This document shows, one piece after another, positions 25,138 to 32,592 of a stretch of DNA of 34,102 bases. Location: NCBI GenBank assembly GCA_003552885.1, contig PUPA01000043.1, forward strand, positions 1 to 34,102, read 5' to 3'. Made by a program: the position numbers and the translations under genes. Below the pieces are notes generated by a model, which saw only the letters and a list, made by a program, of their open reading frames with translations, did not search any database and was not told the origin of the DNA. How positions within the stretch are numbered: the stretch's first letter is position 1; the number at the start of each line of letters is the position of its first letter. This DNA is from Natrialbaceae archaeon. GTDB taxonomy: Archaea; Halobacteriota; Halobacteria; Halobacteriales; Natrialbaceae.

Positions 25138-26201
25138 GGGTCATAATCACGATCCAACACCCCGCACACGTCCACTTCTACCGCAACGTCATCGGCCTGT
25201 TGACCGATCGGGGCCACGAGGTGTTCGTCTTCGCCCGCGAGAACGACCTCGCGGTGCCGCTGCTCGAGCGGTACGGCGTTCCCCACGAGGTGCTGGCCGG
25301 CCCCCAGGCCTCACTCGCCGGGCTGGCACGGGCCCAGCTGACCTACGAGTGGCGTCTGCTCCGACGCGCACGCGCGATCGAGCCCGACGTGATGACCGCG
25401 ATCGGCGGCGTCGCCGTCTCCCACGTCGCCAGGTTGGTCGGCGCCAGGAGCGTCGTCTTCCTCGACAACGAGGGGATCGCCTCCCACCGGATCACCGTCC
25501 CCTTCGCTGACGTCGTCGCCACTCCACGGCAGTTCGGGGAGGACCTCGGCGACGGCCACCGCCGGTACGACGGCTACCACGAGCTCGCGTACCTCCACCC
25601 CGAACGCTTCGAGCCCTCGCCGGATCGGCTGCGCGCACACGGCGTCGAGCCGGAGGCGCCGTACGCGGTTCTCCGGTTCAAGCGGTGGGACGCGCTCCAC
25701 GACGTCGGCGAGGCCGGCCTCTCGCCGGCGGGTAAAGGGCGACTCGTCTCGACGTTCGCCGACGCCGGCGACGTGTTCGTCACGAGCACCGACCCGCTCC
25801 CGCCGGCGCTCGCGTCCTGCCAGCTGCCGGTGCCTCCGGAGCTGATCCACGATCTGCTCTACTTCGCCGACTGGTACGCCGGGGACTCCGCGACGATGGC
25901 GACCGAGGCCGCGCTCTTGGCCACCCCGTCGTTGCGCGTCCAGTCGTTCGCCGACCACGAGGCGGATCTCAGCAACTTCCTCGAGCTCGCCGAGTACGGG
26001 CTGGTTCGTTCGACCGCCGACGAGGAAGAGGGGCTCTCGATCGCCCGCGAGTGGGTCGCCGATTCGGAGCTGGCGGCGACGTGGCGCCACAGACGACGCA
26101 GGCTGCTCGAGGAGAAAATCGACGTCGTCCCGTTCGTCGCCGACCTCCTCGTCGAGCCGGAGGCTGCGACGGGTCGGGCGCAGCCGACCGCGACGGGGTG
26201 A
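25134..26201 (+). CDS. DUF354 family protein (GT-B-like sugar enzyme)
   Basis: A 355-aa protein with the DUF354 start MRVIITIQHPAHVHFYRNVI and the following GHEVFVFARENDLAVPLLERYGVPHEV. Later family stretches are AIGGVAVSHVARLVGARSVVFLDNEG, YAVLRFKRWDALHDVG and DWYAGDSATMATEAALLATPSLRV. DUF354 proteins look like GT-B glycosyltransferases or UDP-GlcNAc epimerase relatives and sit in polysaccharide loci. No specific reaction is established. The start overlaps the preceding GT2 gene by four bases, so the two products are probably made together and act in one glycan pathway. Confidence 0.85.
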   Translation: MRVIITIQHPAHVHFYRNVIGLLTDRGHEVFVFARENDLAVPLLERYGVPHEVLAGPQASLAGLARAQLTYEWRLLRRARAIEPDVMTAIGGVAVSHVARLVGARSVVFLDNEGIASHRITVPFADVVATPRQFGEDLGDGHRRYDGYHELAYLHPERFEPSPDRLRAHGVEPEAPYAVLRFKRWDALHDVGEAGLSPAGKGRLVSTFADAGDVFVTSTDPLPPALASCQLPVPPELIHDLLYFADWYAGDSATMATEAALLATPSLRVQSFADHEADLSNFLELAEYGLVRSTADEEEGLSIAREWVADSELAATWRHRRRRLLEEKIDVVPFVADLLVEPEAATGRAQPTATG

Positions 26202-26262
26202 ACGGATCGACCAGGTGTGCCGGCGGTGGATGACCGACCTGGCGCGACGGCGGTTCACGACG

Positions 26263-27339
26263 TCACACCTCGTCCTCGTCGGACTCGACGACCGCGATCG
26301 ACCGCTCGCGGAAGTCCTCACGGGGCGGGCTCCGGGAGGGGCTCGCCTCCCGGCGCCGGGGGTGGTCACCGAGCCCGCGTCGTGCCCCCCTGGGTTTCAG
26401 GTAGTCGCCGTCGACGTCGACGCCAGCGTCCCCACAGAGGCGTCTGAGGATCGATCGAGCGCCCTCGGTCGTGATCGCCGGCGGCGCGATCGCCCGCTCT
26501 CTGGCGAGCTCGATCGCCGTCCGTGAGGCGAGCAGGGACTCCACTTCTGCCCCGTCGAGGCCACGCTCCTCCAGGCTCTCTCTGACCCGGGCGGCGATCG
26601 ACGGCGCGTGGCGGGTCGGAAACAGCGGCCAGTCGGGGGTCGGCGGATCGAGGGCGATCCAGTAGCGACGAAGCGGCGTCCGGGCCGGCGCCGGCAGGAC
26701 GACGTCCTCGTGGCGGCCCGCCTTTCCGAGCACGCAGACAGTGCCGGCGTAGAAGTCGACGTCCTTCCAGCGAGCGCCCTGGCGGCGGTCGTCTTCTGGC
26801 ACCCGGAACAGCTCGGCGCCGCGGATCCCGGTGTGTGCGAGCGTCGCCACCATGGCGTACTCGCGCAGCCGGCCCAGCCGCTCGCGGCGGTCGTCGTCGG
26901 GGGCGTCGAGCGCGCGCCGCTCGACGTGTGCCTCGAGCGCCCGGCGGGCCTCCGGGGACCAGGCCTGGCCGCCGTCGCCGTCCTCCTCGGCGGGCAACGC
27001 CTCGGCCACCCCGTCGACCCGCGCCGGGTTCTCCTCGATGATACCGCCGCTCTCACACCACGAGAGGAACGCGCGCACGACCGCGAAGTACGTGCCCGAC
27101 GTCGAGGCGGCGTACTCCCCACGCTCGGTCCGCGCCGCGAGCTCGGTGACGTACGCCCCGAGGTCGTCCTCCCCGAGGGCGAAAATCGAGGTGACGCCGC
27201 GTTCGTCCTCGAGCCAGTCGGCCCACCGCCGGAGGATCGATCCGGCGTTCGAGGCGTACGCGCCCGACTCCGCTGAGCCCCCGGTGGCTATCCGGCCGAG
27301 GTAGGCGTCGACGGCGTCGGCGACACTGACCTCCGACAT
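26263..27339 (-). CDS. Tyrosine recombinase (XerC/D-like) with degenerate C-terminus
   Basis: A 358-aa phage-integrase-family protein. The N-terminal SAM-like core-binding domain (about 5-112) is typical (DAYLGRI...LRRWADWLEDERGV...VVRAFLSWCESGGII..NPA). The catalytic domain keeps Arg173 (LAHTGIRGAELF) and Lys206 (LGKAGRHEDVVLP). The second active-site box, expected as HGARRGLGD, reads RGARRGLGD: Arg320 is there but the His is Arg317. After LGD the protein turns into Arg/Pro/Ser-rich sequence and ends; no Tyr follows residue 313. The nucleophile and third-box His are therefore absent, and no alternative frame downstream restores them. It is either a dead remnant or a non-cutting DNA-binding protein. 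Confidence 0.82.
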   Translation of the reverse strand: MSEVSVADAVDAYLGRIATGGSAESGAYASNAGSILRRWADWLEDERGVTSIFALGEDDLGAYVTELAARTERGEYAASTSGTYFAVVRAFLSWCESGGIIEENPARVDGVAEALPAEEDGDGGQAWSPEARRALEAHVERRALDAPDDDRRERLGRLREYAMVATLAHTGIRGAELFRVPEDDRRQGARWKDVDFYAGTVCVLGKAGRHEDVVLPAPARTPLRRYWIALDPPTPDWPLFPTRHAPSIAARVRESLEERGLDGAEVESLLASRTAIELARERAIAPPAITTEGARSILRRLCGDAGVDVDGDYLKPRGARRGLGDHPRRREASPSRSPPREDFRERSIAVVESDEDEV

Positions 27340-27379
27340 CTAGCCGCCCCGAAGGAGCGCTGCTCCGTAAAACCCCACG

Positions 27380-28486
27380 TCAGCCGTCGGCCGGCGGGGG
27401 CGACTCCTCCTCGAGGGATCCACGCCGTAGAGCGACCTTCCGACGGTTCTCCTCGCCGATCCGGTCGGCGATCGCCTCGATCAGCTCGAGGACCTCTCCC
27501 TGGATCTCGCTCCCTGCGTCTTTGACGACCGTACCCCCGATGTCCTCGCCGCCGAAGTCGGGGTGAAGTGGAAGCGAGTCGAGTCTGGGGACGTCGTAAT
27601 CTTCGCTTATTTTCACCGCGCCGTCGCGGCCGAACAGCTCGTGGCTGTCCCCACAGCTCGGACACCGGAACGAACTCATGTTCTCGACGACCCCGAGTAC
27701 GGGCGCGTCGTGCTGTTGGAACATCTGGACGGCCTTGCGGGTGTCGTCGACGGACATCTGCTGGGGGGTGGTCACGAGCACCGCGCCGGCGACGGGCATC
27801 GCCTGCAACAGGTTCAACGAGGCGTCGCCGGTTCCCGGCGGGAGGTCGACGACGAGGTAGTCGAGGTGGCCCCACTCGACGCCGTCGACGAACTTCATCA
27901 TGAACTTGTTGACCATCGGCCCCCGGAGGATCGCGGGGTCGTCCTGGTCTTTGAGCAGAAAGCCCATGCTCATCACGCGAACCCCCTCCGAGACCGGGGG
28001 AACCAGCTTGTCCTCCTGGGTGACCGCGGGCTCACCCTCGAGGGGGAGCAGTCGGGGGACGTTCGGGCCGTGGATGTCGGCGTCGAGCACGCCGACGCGG
28101 GCGCCCAGCTCGTCGAGTCCGGCCGCGAGGTTCGTCGCGACGGTCGTCTTGCCGACGCCGCCCTTTCCGCTCGCGACGGCGATCACGTTCCGGACCGTCG
28201 GAAGCACCTCCTCGTCGAAGCCGTGTTCGGAGCCGGCATGAGCGCGCAGGTCGGCCTCGAGGCCGGTCTCGGCGACGACCTCGCGGATCCGGTCGCCGAG
28301 TTCCATCTCCGCCGGTGCGAACGGCGAGTTGAACGCGAGCGAGATCGACGCCGTCCCGTCCTCGACTGCCACGTCGTTCACCAGCCCCATCGAGACGATG
28401 TCCGTGCCGACGATCGGGTCCTCGATCGACGACAGCCGTTCTCGTAGCTCCGCCGCCGAGGCGGCGTCCGTTTCGGATTCGCTCAT
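27380..28486 (-). CDS. Mrp/NBP35 family iron-sulfur cluster carrier ATPase
   Basis: A 368-aa cytoplasmic P-loop ATPase (ApbC/Mrp). The N-terminal MIP18-like domain (about 10-90) is followed by the deviant Walker A GKGGVGKTT (107-115), the switch DADIHGPNVPRLL, the Walker B-like LVVDLPPGTGD (211-221) and a CPSC motif (275-278) that bridges the Fe-S cluster between subunits. These proteins assemble and hand over [4Fe-4S] clusters. Length and all motifs are normal. The ATG at 28486 is preferred because the MIP18-like domain begins soon after. It is divergent from the beta-CASP nuclease with 90 bases between starts. Confidence 0.92.
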   Translation of the reverse strand: MSESETDAASAAELRERLSSIEDPIVGTDIVSMGLVNDVAVEDGTASISLAFNSPFAPAEMELGDRIREVVAETGLEADLRAHAGSEHGFDEEVLPTVRNVIAVASGKGGVGKTTVATNLAAGLDELGARVGVLDADIHGPNVPRLLPLEGEPAVTQEDKLVPPVSEGVRVMSMGFLLKDQDDPAILRGPMVNKFMMKFVDGVEWGHLDYLVVDLPPGTGDASLNLLQAMPVAGAVLVTTPQQMSVDDTRKAVQMFQQHDAPVLGVVENMSSFRCPSCGDSHELFGRDGAVKISEDYDVPRLDSLPLHPDFGGEDIGGTVVKDAGSEIQGEVLELIEAIADRIGEENRRKVALRRGSLEEESPPPADG

Positions 28487-28576
28487 CGCTGAATAACGGT
28501 GCTCTGGAGGTTTGTGTGTTTCGTCGTCGGCCGGGGGAATCGACGGATGAAAGCCCCCGGGGCCCCGACCGCGGAC

Positions 28577-29818
28577 ATGGAACTCGAGTTTCTCGGCGGG
28601 GCCGGGGAGGTCGGCCGGAGCGCCCTGCTCGTCGACGACCGGCTGCTGGTCGACTACGGCGTCGAATCGGGGAACCCGCCGCGGTACCCGATCCGGGAAC
28701 CCGAGCCGACGGCCGTGATCGCCAGCCACGGCCACCTCGACCACGTCGGGGCGATCCCCGCCCTGCTCTCGGGGGACGCCCGCCCGGCAGTTCACTGGAC
28801 CCCTCCGACCCGGGACCTCGCGAGGCTGCTCGCCGAGGACACGCTGAAACTCCACGGGGGGACCTACGACTGTCCGTTCACCCGGGCCGAGCTGGCCCGG
28901 CTCGGGCAGGTCTCCGTGACCCACGGCTACGGCGAGCCCTTCGAGGTCGCCGGCTACGAGGTCACCTTCTTCGATGCGGGTCACATCGTCGGCAGCGCCC
29001 ACGTCCTGATCGACGACGGCGAGACGCGGCTGCTCTACACCGGCGACTACCACACCGAAGACCAGGCGCTCGTCGCCGGGACGACCGCCCGGCCGGAAGC
29101 CGACGTCGTGATCACCGAGAGCACGTACGCCGACACGAGCCGACGGCCCCGTCCGGAGATCGAAGCCGCGTTCGCCGAGAGCCTCCGGACGACGGTTCGG
29201 GAGGGGGGCACCGTCGTCGTCCCCGCGTTCGCCGTCGGCCGCACCCAGGAGGTGCTCTGTCTCTGCCAGCGACACGGGATCGACTGCTACGTAGACGGGA
29301 TGGGGACGCGCGTGCTCGACTTATTCCTCCGGGAGTGGAACCGGCCGTTCCTGCGCGATCCGGAGCTGTTGGGTCGGGCGAGGGCCAACGCCCGGATCGT
29401 CGACGGCCGGGACGGCCAGCGCCGGCGGATCGCCGAGGAGAACACCGTCATCGTCACCACGAGTGGGATGCTCCACGGCGGCCCCGCGATGACCTACGTC
29501 CCCGCGATCCGCACTCACCCGACCAACAAGGTCGCACTGACGGGATACCAGGTCGAAGGGACCCCCGGCCGGGAGCTGCTCGAGACCGGGCGCGCCGAAC
29601 TCGACGGCCGGGTGATGCCCGTCAGCGCCCGGGTCGAGGCCTACGACTTCTCGGCCCACGCCGACCGCGAGGGCCTCCGATCGTTTCTCGAGAGCTACGG
29701 GACCGACGAGGTCCTGGTCGTCCACGGCGACCGTCCCGGGGCGTTCGCCGAGGAGCTGCGTGCCGACGGCGTCGAGGCACGCGCGCCGGCGCTCGGCGAA
29801 CGGCTCGTCGTCGGGTGA
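28577..29818 (+). CDS. Beta-CASP metallo-beta-lactamase nuclease (aCPSF2-like)
   Basis: A 413-aa RNA-processing nuclease. The metallo-beta-lactamase core has HGHLDH (51-56), His136 in DAGHIVGSAHVLI and Asp157 in YTGDYH, followed by ITESTYAD. The beta-CASP part includes VVVPAFAVGRTQEVL and VTTSGMLHGGP, and the RMMBL end has VEAYDFSAHADREGL. It has no N-terminal KH domains, so it corresponds to the shorter archaeal CPSF homologue (aCPSF2 type) rather than aCPSF1. The ATG at 28577 starts exactly at the first beta strand; in-frame ATGs at 28547 and upstream are less likely. Its last codons and stop are echoed in degenerate repeats downstream. Confidence 0.88.
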   Translation: MELEFLGGAGEVGRSALLVDDRLLVDYGVESGNPPRYPIREPEPTAVIASHGHLDHVGAIPALLSGDARPAVHWTPPTRDLARLLAEDTLKLHGGTYDCPFTRAELARLGQVSVTHGYGEPFEVAGYEVTFFDAGHIVGSAHVLIDDGETRLLYTGDYHTEDQALVAGTTARPEADVVITESTYADTSRRPRPEIEAAFAESLRTTVREGGTVVVPAFAVGRTQEVLCLCQRHGIDCYVDGMGTRVLDLFLREWNRPFLRDPELLGRARANARIVDGRDGQRRRIAEENTVIVTTSGMLHGGPAMTYVPAIRTHPTNKVALTGYQVEGTPGRELLETGRAELDGRVMPVSARVEAYDFSAHADREGLRSFLESYGTDEVLVVHGDRPGAFAEELRADGVEARAPALGERLVVG

Positions 29819-29900
29819 GGGCGGTCGGTCGTCGTCGGCGGGTGATAGCGAAGCGGCTCGTCCTCGTTGGATGGGGGCGATCGCTCGTCGGCGGGTGAGT
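29800..29900 (+). repeat. Degenerate tandem copies of a gene's end, including the stop
   Basis: The final codons of the nuclease (CTCGTCGTCGGGTGA) recur in degraded form as GTCGTCGTCGGCGGGTGA, CTCGTCCTCGTTGGATG and CTCGTCGGCGGGTGA, spaced about 27-38 bases apart, directly after the real stop codon. Confidence 0.6.
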
Positions 29901-29908
29901 CGAGAGCC

Positions 29909-29968
29909 GACGCGATCGGGGGTTCAGCGACGCGATCGGGGGTTCAGCGACTCGATCAGCGGTTCAGG
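29909..29968 (+). repeat. 20-bp tandem triplicate overlapping a stop codon
   Basis: The unit GACGCGATCGGGGGTTCAGC is present twice in perfect tandem (29909-29928 and 29929-29948), with a third copy carrying three differences at 29949-29968. The third copy contains the last codons and the TGA (29958-29956, minus strand) of the winged-helix gene, so the repeat probably arose from that gene end. Confidence 0.88.
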
Positions 29969-30234
29969 TAGTACACCTGCTTGCGGGCGTCACGGAAGCT
30001 GTACCGGGAGCCGACGAGGTCGACCTCGTCGAGGCGGTTCAGCGCGTACCGGACGGTGCGATCCGGCAACAGCGACTCCTCGGCGAGCTGGCCCTGTGAG
30101 AGCGGGGCGTCGGACTCCAGGACCTTCGCGACGAGCTTCGCGCTCGGTGGGAGCTCCCGGAGTCGTTCGCGGTACTCGGTCTCGGGAAGCCCCTCCTCGA
30201 CGGCTGCCGGGTCGTCGGTGGTACTCATGCTCAT
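29956..30234 (-). CDS. Winged-helix transcription regulator (MarR-like, haloarchaeal)
   Basis: A 92-aa DNA-binding protein. After an acidic, disordered N-terminus (1-20) comes a winged helix: RERLRELPPSAKLVAKVLESDAPLSQGQLAEESLLPDRTVRYALNRLDEVDLVGSRYSF, ending with a short wing and KQVYYL. This is the small haloarchaeal winged-helix group often annotated as MarR-like. The ATG at 30234 is chosen; ATG at 30228 and GTG at 30249 are alternatives. A minus-strand TATA-like atatag lies near 30271-30276. No sensor domain is present, so it may bind constitutively or act as a chromatin-like factor. Confidence 0.8.
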   Translation of the reverse strand: MSMSTTDDPAAVEEGLPETEYRERLRELPPSAKLVAKVLESDAPLSQGQLAEESLLPDRTVRYALNRLDEVDLVGSRYSFRDARKQVYYLNR

Positions 30235-30364
30235 GATACTCTTAGACACCCCACCGGGCGTAAACGTTCGCTATATGTTGGTATGAACAGTACAACTTGT
30301 ATTAGGTGTATTATCGCGTACGTATTCCCGCCAGCGCTTTGACGCCCGCGACAGAGGGTCGTCT

Positions 30365-30763
30365 ATGGAGGAGATCCCGTCCGCGTTCGCGGACCTGTTC
30401 GAACGACCGACGATCGCCCACTTCGCGACCGTGATGCCGGACGGCACGCCCCAGGTAACCCCGGTCTGGATCGACCGCGAGGGCGATCGCCTCCTCGTGA
30501 ACACCGCCCGCGGCCGTCGCAAGGAGCGAAACGTCCGCGCGAACCCGAGGGTGGGGCTCTCGCTCGTCGACCCCGACGATCCCTACCGGTACCTCTCGGT
30601 CCGTGGCGAAGTCGAGGACGTGACCACGGAGGGGGCGATAGAGCACATCGACGCGCTCGCCGGACGGTACATGGGGCTCGAGGAGTACCCACACCACGAC
30701 GAGGAGAGCGGCGAACGGGTGATCGTCCGGATCCGCCCCGACCGGGTCGTCACGGGCGGCTGA
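30365..30763 (+). CDS. PPOX-class flavin/F420-binding protein
   Basis: A 132-aa split-beta-barrel protein of the pyridoxamine-phosphate-oxidase-like class, usually annotated as PPOX-class F420-dependent. Visible family features are FADLFERPTIAHFATVMPDGTPQVTPVWI at the start, then NTARGRRKERNVRANPRVGLSLVDPDDPYRYLSVRGEVEDV. Members bind FMN, F420 or heme-breakdown products, and the cofactor cannot be told from the sequence. The ATG at 30365 begins the fold directly; a gtattatcg element near 30308-30316 could be its promoter. It diverges from the winged-helix gene. Confidence 0.87.
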   Translation: MEEIPSAFADLFERPTIAHFATVMPDGTPQVTPVWIDREGDRLLVNTARGRRKERNVRANPRVGLSLVDPDDPYRYLSVRGEVEDVTTEGAIEHIDALAGRYMGLEEYPHHDEESGERVIVRIRPDRVVTGG

Positions 30764-30829
30764 TCGGCCGCGCCCCGTGGTCGACCGGCGACCCGTCACG
30801 CGGTCGACCGGTCGACGGACTTCAGTACC

Positions 30830-30837
30830 GTTTTATT
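30830..30837 (+). promoter_or_regulatory. TATA element of the methyltransferase gene
   Basis: A gttttatt box is centred about 29 bases before the GTG at 30863, supporting that codon as a leaderless start. Confidence 0.5.
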
Positions 30838-30862
30838 CCATCGGCCGAGTAGCCTATTCAGT

Positions 30863-31570
30863 GTGAAAGGACAGGAGTGGTACCAGGCCGACGACGTCGC
30901 CGAGGAGTACGACACGAAACGGTTCTCCCGCGGCGGCCAACTCATCGACCGCCGGGAGAAGGAGGCGGTGCTGTCGGCCATCGAGCCGGTCGAGGACCGG
31001 CGGATCCTCGAGATCGCCTGTGGCACCGGTCGGTTCACCGCAATGCTCGCCGACCGCGGCGCGGACGTCGTCGGGCTCGACATCTCCGCGCCGATGTTGC
31101 GGCGTGGACGGAGTCGAGCGCACTCCGCTGGCGTCACAGAGCGGATCGAGTTCCTCCGGGGGGACGCGGGGCGGTTGCCGTTCCCCGACGACCACTTCGA
31201 TACGGTCGTCGCGATGCGGTTTTTCCACCTCGCGGACGATCCCGCCGCCTTCCTCCACGAGATGTGCCGGGTCGCGAGCGAACGGATCGTCTTCGACACG
31301 TTCAACCGCTTTTCGGCCCGTAGCGTCTACAACTGGGCGTTGCCGATGGGCTCGCGGCTCTACTCGAAGAGCGAGGTGGCCGTCCTGCTGGCGAAGACGG
31401 GGCTGACCCTCGAGAGCGTCGAGGACGACTTCCTGTTGCCGTACGGCCTCTACCGGTCGCTCCCGAACGCGGTCGCCGCGGGGCTCCGGTCGGTCGACCG
31501 TGCCGTCGGCCGGCTGTCGGTCACCGACCACGCCGCGTCGGTCTCCTACTGGAACGTCCGGGTCCGCTGA
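30863..31570 (+). CDS. Class I SAM-dependent methyltransferase
   Basis: A 235-aa methyltransferase of the UbiE/type-11 kind. The SAM site is complete: motif I LEIACGTGRFTAML (49-62), acidic end of strand 2 at GLDIS (Asp73), LRGDAGRLPFPDDHFDTVVAMRFFHL for motifs II-III, and FLHEMCRV. The C-terminal part is variable and determines the substrate, which I cannot name. GTG start, with the TATA box at the right spacing. It precedes a GT2 glycosyltransferase with its own TATA element, so the two need not be co-transcribed. Confidence 0.87.
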   Translation: MKGQEWYQADDVAEEYDTKRFSRGGQLIDRREKEAVLSAIEPVEDRRILEIACGTGRFTAMLADRGADVVGLDISAPMLRRGRSRAHSAGVTERIEFLRGDAGRLPFPDDHFDTVVAMRFFHLADDPAAFLHEMCRVASERIVFDTFNRFSARSVYNWALPMGSRLYSKSEVAVLLAKTGLTLESVEDDFLLPYGLYRSLPNAVAAGLRSVDRAVGRLSVTDHAASVSYWNVRVR

Positions 31571-31592
31571 CCGGCGACGCTAAAACCCATCG

Positions 31593-31599
31593 TATTTAG
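31593..31599 (+). promoter_or_regulatory. TATA element of the second GT2 gene
   Basis: A tatttag box is centred 28 bases before the ATG at 31624, the usual leaderless spacing in this window. Confidence 0.55.
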
Positions 31600-31623
31600 C
31601 GTTCGGTCGACGTACGTACCCGC

Positions 31624-32517
31624 ATGGAGCTCTCGGTAGTGGTGGTGACGCTCAACGACCGGGAGCGACTCTGCCGGTGTCTCGACGCCCTCGCGGCCCG
31701 GCTCCCACGGGACGTCGAGATCGTGGTGGTCAACGGCCCCTCCTCGGACGGGACGACCGGCACGGTCAGAGAGCGCCCGGAGGTCGACGTCCTCGTGGAG
31801 ATCGCAGAGCGCAGCCACGGCGTCGCACACAACGCGGGGATCGAACACGCGAGCGGCGAGACGATCGCCTTCGTCGGCGACAGTTACCGGATCGCAGACG
31901 CCTGGTACGACGCCGTCCGGACGGCCGTCGGCGCCGGCGCAGAGATCGTCACCGGCCCCGGCGCGGGGACCGCCGGCGACGACCGGACGGTCGACGGTCG
32001 CCCCGTTACGCCGTTTGCCGCCCCGAACGTCGCCTTCGACCGCGGCACCCTCGAATCCCTCGACGGCTTCGACGAGTACCTCTCGGTCGACGGCGCCGTC
32101 GACTGTGCCCACCGGGCGGCCGCACTCGACCACACCGTCACCTGGCGTCCCGAGATGGCCGTCCGCCCCGTTCGCGAGGCCGACGGCGGCCGCCCGATGG
32201 CCGACCGCGACGGCCCAGCCGACCGCTACCGCGAACTCGCCTACCGGCTCGGAAAGAACTACGGCCTCCGCCCACACGTGCTCGCCCGCCCGCTCGGCAG
32301 CGCGGTACGGGACGGCGTCGCCAACGCCAGGGCCGTCCTCGGCGGGCAACAAAAACCAACCGGATGGTTCAGAGACGGACGGCGGGTGGCGGTGGCGACG
32401 GTCCGGGGCCTCCGTGACGGGCTCCGTGCGCGGTACGCCGACCGGAGCCCCCGTCGAAACCCCGCGGGACTCTCGACGCGCCGGGACCGCGCGGTACGAG
32501 TGTACGACGGCCGGTGA
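31624..32517 (+). CDS. GT2 family glycosyltransferase, soluble
   Basis: A 297-aa GT-A glycosyltransferase without membrane helices. It starts LSVVVVTLNDRERLCRCLDAL and has the donor-side VVVNGPSSDGTTGTV and the typical AHNAGIEHASGETIAFV. Where the metal-binding DxD is normally found it reads VGDSYRIADAWYD, so the motif is altered (GDS). The acceptor region APNVAFDRGTLESLDGFDEYLSVDGAVDCAHRA is ordinary for GT2. The last 90 residues are Arg-rich and may bind membranes or a partner. Donor and acceptor unknown. It stands between the methyltransferase and a DUF7283 gene with separate promoters. Confidence 0.83.
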   Translation: MELSVVVVTLNDRERLCRCLDALAARLPRDVEIVVVNGPSSDGTTGTVRERPEVDVLVEIAERSHGVAHNAGIEHASGETIAFVGDSYRIADAWYDAVRTAVGAGAEIVTGPGAGTAGDDRTVDGRPVTPFAAPNVAFDRGTLESLDGFDEYLSVDGAVDCAHRAAALDHTVTWRPEMAVRPVREADGGRPMADRDGPADRYRELAYRLGKNYGLRPHVLARPLGSAVRDGVANARAVLGGQQKPTGWFRDGRRVAVATVRGLRDGLRARYADRSPRRNPAGLSTRRDRAVRVYDGR

Positions 32518-32561
32518 GCGGCCGGCCGTTCCCGGGTGGGCTACGTTCCGGAGGTACCGTG

Positions 32562-32569
32562 GTTTATAC
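32562..32569 (+). promoter_or_regulatory. TATA element of the DUF7283 gene
   Basis: A gtttatac box is centred about 27 bases before the ATG at 32593 and supports that start over an in-frame upstream codon at 32536. Confidence 0.55.
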
Positions 32570-32592
32570 AGGATCGGGCGGCCACCGTCGGC

